A stretch of 64,000 nt of DNA from positions 806,001 through 870,000 of the forward strand of contig AP024674.1 in the NCBI GenBank assembly GCA_025998755.1, in the 5' to 3' direction. This DNA is from Armatimonadota bacterium. GTDB taxonomy: Bacteria; Armatimonadota; UBA5829; DSUL01. Below, piece by piece: positions 60,492 through 64,000 of this stretch. The notes below the pieces were generated by a model. That model worked only from the letters and a program-made list of their open reading frames with translations. It was not told the origin of the DNA and did no database searches. How positions within the stretch are numbered: position 1 is the first letter of the stretch; each line of letters starts with the position of its first letter. The position numbers and the translations under genes are program-made.

Positions 60492-62928
60492 CGCTTGCCG
60501 CCGCCCCGATGACGGGGTGCTTCACGCGATCGGTAATGCCCATATAGACCCGGTCTGGTTGTGGCGGTGGAACGAAGGACTTGAGGCCATCCGGGCGACA
60601 TTCCGCTCGGCGCTGGACCGGATGAACGAGTTCCCGGAGTTTGTCTTCACCTCCTCATCCGCAGCGTTCTACGATCTGCTCCAGCAGGTTGACCCGGAGA
60701 TGCTGGACGAGATCCGCCAGCGCATCCGCGAGGGGCGATGGGAGATCGTCGGAGGGTGGTGGGTGGAGCCGGATCTGAACGTTCCTTCCGGTGAGTCGCT
60801 CGTCCGGCAGGCCCTGCACGGGCAAACGTGGTTCCGGGAGCATCTGGGGGTAATGGCACGCACCGGCTATAATCCGGACTCCTTCGGACACCCGCGGACG
60901 CTTCCGCAGATCCTCAAAGGTGCGGGGCTGGACAGCTATGTCTTTATGCGCCCGATGCCGCAGGAGAAGGATCTTCCGGAGAACGTTTTCTGGTGGGAGG
61001 GGCCGGACGGGACCCGGGTGCTGGCTTCACGCATTACCCGGGCCTACTGCACCTGGTTCGACGAAATGGACGAACATGTCCGGATCAACCATGAGGCAAG
61101 GCCTTCATGCGTCCGGGACTATACCGTTTTCTACGGAGTGGGCAATCACGGAGGCGGCCCCACCATAGCCAACCTGCACTCCCTTCAGCGGATTGCCTCC
61201 GATCCTGCAATGCCCCCAGTGCGTCTGAGCAGCTTGCGAGAGTATTTTTCTTCCCTCAGCCGCGACATCCAGAAGGGGGTGGATATACCCGTGGTGCGGG
61301 ACGATCTCCAGCACCATGCGCGTGGCTGCTACAGTGCGCATTCCCGGATCAAGACGCTGCATCGCAGGGCAGAGAACCTGCTTTATCAGGCGGAGACTCT
61401 GGCTACGTTGGCGTTGACAAGTGCGGGGCGTCCCTGGCCGGCGGATGTCCTGCGGCATGCCTGGAGAACGCTGCTGTTCAACCAGTTCCATGACATCCTG
61501 GCGGGGACCAGCCTCAGGGAGGCGTGCGAGGACGCGAGTCACGAACTGGGCAAAGTGATTGCAGACGCTTCGCGTGAAGTGCACTTCGCTGCTCAGTCCA
61601 TCGCCCGTCAGGTGGATACACGGGGAGACGGACAGGCGCTCGTTGTGTTCAACCCTCTGCCCTGGTCAGTCCGGGTTCCTGTGGAGGTGGAGCCCGCGAC
61701 AGGTAATCAGATCACCAGTGCGGACGGCCAGCCGCTGGCGGCGCAGACCGTTCAGCCGGAGGCGACGGTGGACAAACAGCGCCGCCTCGTCTTTGTTGCG
61801 GATCTACCCTCGGCCGGCTATGCGCTGTTCCGCCAGAAGGACGATGATATCGCTGCGGCGGCGGCCGATGGTGAGCTTTCCGCCGGTGACACCTGGCTGC
61901 AGAACCGGTTCCTGCGCGTGGAGTTCGACTCTGCGACGGGCGAAATGGTCTCGCTGCTGGACAGGCGATCGGGCAGGGAGTTGCTTGCCGCTCCCGGTCA
62001 TCGCCTGGTGGTCCTCAACGACCCCGGCGATACGTGGAGCCACGATATAGCGGCTTTCACGGAGGAGGTTGGAGCGTTCCGGGATGCCTCCGTGTGCCTG
62101 GAAGAAAATGGACCCGTGCGAGCCGCTCTGCGCATCCGGTCACGCTGGCATGAGTGCTGCGCCACGCAGCGCATCCTGCTGTATCGCGACCTTGACTTCG
62201 TGGAGTGCCGCATCCTAATGGACTGGCGACAGCCACGCCGCGTGCTCAAACTCGCCTATCCGCTGGCATTGGACACTCCATCTGTAACTGCCGAATGCCC
62301 TTACGGCTTCTCGGAGTGGCCGGCGGACGGTGAGGAGCACCCGTGTCAGAAATGGGTTGACGTGTCCGGCGGAACTGGGAGGGCGCGGGCCGGTTTGGCT
62401 CTCCTGAACGATTCCAAGTACGGTTTCGACTGCCGCGGCTCAGAGCTGCGTCTCACGCTTCTCCGAACTCCGGCCTACGCTCATCACGACCCTGTAACGC
62501 TGGATCCTGCCAGGATATACCGCTTCATGGACCTCGGGGAGCACGAGATTGTGCTGCGGCTGGTCCCCCACGCTGGCGACTGGCGCGAGGCCGCAGTCCA
62601 CCGAAGGGCCTGGGAGTTGAACGTTGCTCCTGTGTATGTGAACGAGTATTCGCACTCCGGTTATCTGCCCCAGAGTGCATCTTTTGTCGTAGCAGAGCAT
62701 CCCGGTGTCAGCGTTTCTGTGGTGAAACAGGCGGATGACGGGGAGGGTGTGATCGTGCGAGCATACGAGACGTGCGGCCTGCGGGCGACCGATGTGGAGT
62801 TCATTCTCCCGATGCTGGGGCTATCGTGGAGGTCCGATTTCGAACCGAGCCAGATTCGCACCTGGCGCGTGCGGCCTGGAACGGAGCTGCCCGTGGTAGA
62901 GACGGATCTGCTGGAGCGACCCGTGTAA
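60481..62928 (+). CDS. GH38 alpha-mannosidase
   Basis: An 815-residue enzyme. The zinc ligands H21 and D23 lie in NAHIDPVWLW. The nucleophile is D133 in GYNPDSFGHP, and QFHDILAGTS near 340 supplies the third His/Asp. The C-terminal half is the beta-domain of GH38. It has no signal peptide, so it would act on mannosides brought into the cell, perhaps produced by the exported GH127 enzyme. Its ATG overlaps the GH127 stop by 11 bases. Confidence 0.93.
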   Translation: MQGDACRRPDDGVLHAIGNAHIDPVWLWRWNEGLEAIRATFRSALDRMNEFPEFVFTSSSAAFYDLLQQVDPEMLDEIRQRIREGRWEIVGGWWVEPDLNVPSGESLVRQALHGQTWFREHLGVMARTGYNPDSFGHPRTLPQILKGAGLDSYVFMRPMPQEKDLPENVFWWEGPDGTRVLASRITRAYCTWFDEMDEHVRINHEARPSCVRDYTVFYGVGNHGGGPTIANLHSLQRIASDPAMPPVRLSSLREYFSSLSRDIQKGVDIPVVRDDLQHHARGCYSAHSRIKTLHRRAENLLYQAETLATLALTSAGRPWPADVLRHAWRTLLFNQFHDILAGTSLREACEDASHELGKVIADASREVHFAAQSIARQVDTRGDGQALVVFNPLPWSVRVPVEVEPATGNQITSADGQPLAAQTVQPEATVDKQRRLVFVADLPSAGYALFRQKDDDIAAAAADGELSAGDTWLQNRFLRVEFDSATGEMVSLLDRRSGRELLAAPGHRLVVLNDPGDTWSHDIAAFTEEVGAFRDASVCLEENGPVRAALRIRSRWHECCATQRILLYRDLDFVECRILMDWRQPRRVLKLAYPLALDTPSVTAECPYGFSEWPADGEEHPCQKWVDVSGGTGRARAGLALLNDSKYGFDCRGSELRLTLLRTPAYAHHDPVTLDPARIYRFMDLGEHEIVLRLVPHAGDWREAAVHRRAWELNVAPVYVNEYSHSGYLPQSASFVVAEHPGVSVSVVKQADDGEGVIVRAYETCGLRATDVEFILPMLGLSWRSDFEPSQIRTWRVRPGTELPVVETDLLERPV

Positions 62929-62977
62929 TCCCGCCATCTGTTTGGCCGGGAATGTCCTACTCGGCAGTGCCGAAAGA

Positions 62978-64000
62978 CTACATCAGGAACCGTTTTCCCG
63001 TAGCTTCCTCGTAGATGGCCAGAACATTTTCCAGTGGCGTGTCCGGCTGAATGGCGTGGGCGGGCGCAAATATGTAGCCTCCACCCTTTCCTATGACGTC
63101 CAGCCGATGGCGCGCCTCAGCGCGGCACTGCTCCACCGTTCCGTGAGGAAGAGTCTGCTGGGTGCTGATCATTCCGCAGAAGGTCAGGCGGTCTCCGAAC
63201 TCCCGTTTGAGTTTCTCCGGATCCATACCTTCCGGTTCGGGCTGCACCGCGTCCAGTATATCCAGTCCCATTTCGATCAGGCGTGGCTGGAGCATTCGTG
63301 TGGAGCCGCACGAGTGCATCATCACGCGGCAGCCATACTGGTGTCCCAGGTCGAAGAACCTTTGCAGCCGGGGACGGAAAAACGAGTCGAACATGGCCGG
63401 GCTCATTGTGGGTCCTTTCTGCGATCCCAGATCCTCGCCCAGGCACAGAATATCTATCCGGCCTTCTCCCGCCTCCAGAGAGCGCCGGCAATATTCGTAG
63501 TAGAAGTCTACTCTCCGGTCAATGATGGCGACTCCAACCTCGTCCTCGGTAATGATGTCCGTCAAAACCTGCTCCATCCCCCGTCCTCTGCCCACGCCGT
63601 TGATGATATCAGGGATCCCTGCATTTCCCAGGCAGACCGCGAACTCTTCCACTGCGTCAATCTGGGCGGAAATGACGCTGTAGTTGTAGTCATCGGGGTC
63701 CGGCCAGGGGTAGCGCTCCACGTCGTCCATCGTCTCCAGCCGGGCCAGGGCGAGGTCTCTCGCCTCCGGATACAGGCCGCCCGCATTGTTCGGGACCATC
63801 TCATATCCCACGCCCCATTCATCGTAGTAATCGATTCGGCTGCCTGGCTCCGGCATGCGCGGAGGCTTCAGAGGGTGGGGAGCCACACTCCGGAAGTCCA
63901 CCTCGAACGCTTCGAGATAGCGTAGCGGTGCGAAATGCTGCCGCAGGGCTTCGTCTATCTCCGGTGTAACATAGATTTGAATGGGCGCCCGGTCCGGCTC
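62978..64000 (-). CDS. Uroporphyrinogen-decarboxylase-like protein, 5' end missing
   Basis: The last 340 residues of a (beta/alpha)8-barrel protein of the UroD/MtaA family; the start is beyond base 64000. GGLYPEARDLALARLETM, LGEDLGSQKGPTMSPAMFD, HSCGSTRMLQPRLIEMG and FGDRLTFCGMISTQQTLPHG are typical of the HSCG-containing subgroup linked to methyl transfer rather than haem synthesis. Such genes are common beside sugar-catabolism genes in Armatimonadota and Planctomycetota. It is convergent with GH38; a weak TCGGC/GCCGA hairpin (62961-62973) sits between them. Confidence 0.85.
   Translation of the reverse strand, partial: EPDRAPIQIYVTPEIDEALRQHFAPLRYLEAFEVDFRSVAPHPLKPPRMPEPGSRIDYYDEWGVGYEMVPNNAGGLYPEARDLALARLETMDDVERYPWPDPDDYNYSVISAQIDAVEEFAVCLGNAGIPDIINGVGRGRGMEQVLTDIITEDEVGVAIIDRRVDFYYEYCRRSLEAGEGRIDILCLGEDLGSQKGPTMSPAMFDSFFRPRLQRFFDLGHQYGCRVMMHSCGSTRMLQPRLIEMGLDILDAVQPEPEGMDPEKLKREFGDRLTFCGMISTQQTLPHGTVEQCRAEARHRLDVIGKGGGYIFAPAHAIQPDTPLENVLAIYEEATGKRFLM

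Overview
The window is a 64 kb stretch of GC-rich bacterial chromosome (standard code, frequent TTG and GTG starts) with no rRNA, CRISPR array, insertion sequence or phage genes. Its mix of a Terrabacteria-type housekeeping cluster (remA-gmk-coaBC-priA-def-fmt), many exported proteins of unknown family, a pilin-like C-terminal module in a secreted protein, and GH127/GH38/uroporphyrinogen-decarboxylase-like catabolic genes suggests an uncultured member of the Armatimonadota or a close relative. That placement is inference from gene content; no marker phylogeny was possible.

Region by region. 1-7654 (+): rpmA tail, obg, proB, proA, nadD, an LCP cell-wall transferase, rsfS, a TPR/membrane protein and a PP2C phosphatase, nearly all touching or overlapping. 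7694-8320: a strong promoter followed by tRNA-Leu, -Val, -Gly and -Cys, with long inverted repeats in the spacers. 8462-11514: an M14 carboxypeptidase and an exported beta-helix protein ending in a clear intrinsic terminator. 11546-14114: a consensus promoter driving a three-gene nitrate/sulfonate/taurine-type ABC importer with almost no 5' leader. 14188-15453: an XRE regulator, an ImmA/IrrE-like protein and a small Cys-rich protein in a coupled operon, with a palindrome over its -10 box. 15558-17750: a BON-like protein, convergent rqcH and a small membrane protein.

17761-26234 (-): the remA-gmk-coaBC-metK-priA-def-fmt operon ending in a coiled-coil protein; metK is present and rpoZ is missing from its usual slot. 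26259-30612 (+): mnmG, an exported OB-like protein, an ankyrin protein and an exported protein. 30602-36152 (-): an ACT-domain protein and three overlapping exported-protein genes including a GHL10-like glycosidase. 36234-38609 (-): a CPA2 antiporter with two RCK-N domains. 38742-48000 (+): transglutaminase, a second OB-like exported protein, a phosphohexomutase, a secreted protein with a pilin-like tail, a patatin/Omp85 protein and a HEAT/SPOR membrane protein.

48013-64000: a beta-lactamase-fold serine hydrolase, a stand-alone CheW, a TPR protein, a class III aminotransferase, a C39-like peptidase, an FAD oxidoreductase, an HtrA-type protease with four PDZ domains, a short TPR-like gene interrupted by an in-frame TGA, then GH127 and GH38 glycosidases facing a truncated uroporphyrinogen-decarboxylase-like gene.

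The most interesting items are the XRE/ImmA-like/Cys-rich operon with its promoter palindrome and altered metal motif, the paired OB-like exported family, the three-gene exported operon at 31.3-36.2 kb, the tandem-RCK antiporter, the ORF with the internal TGA, and the structured tRNA spacers. I did not find a clear-cut new defence or mobile system.
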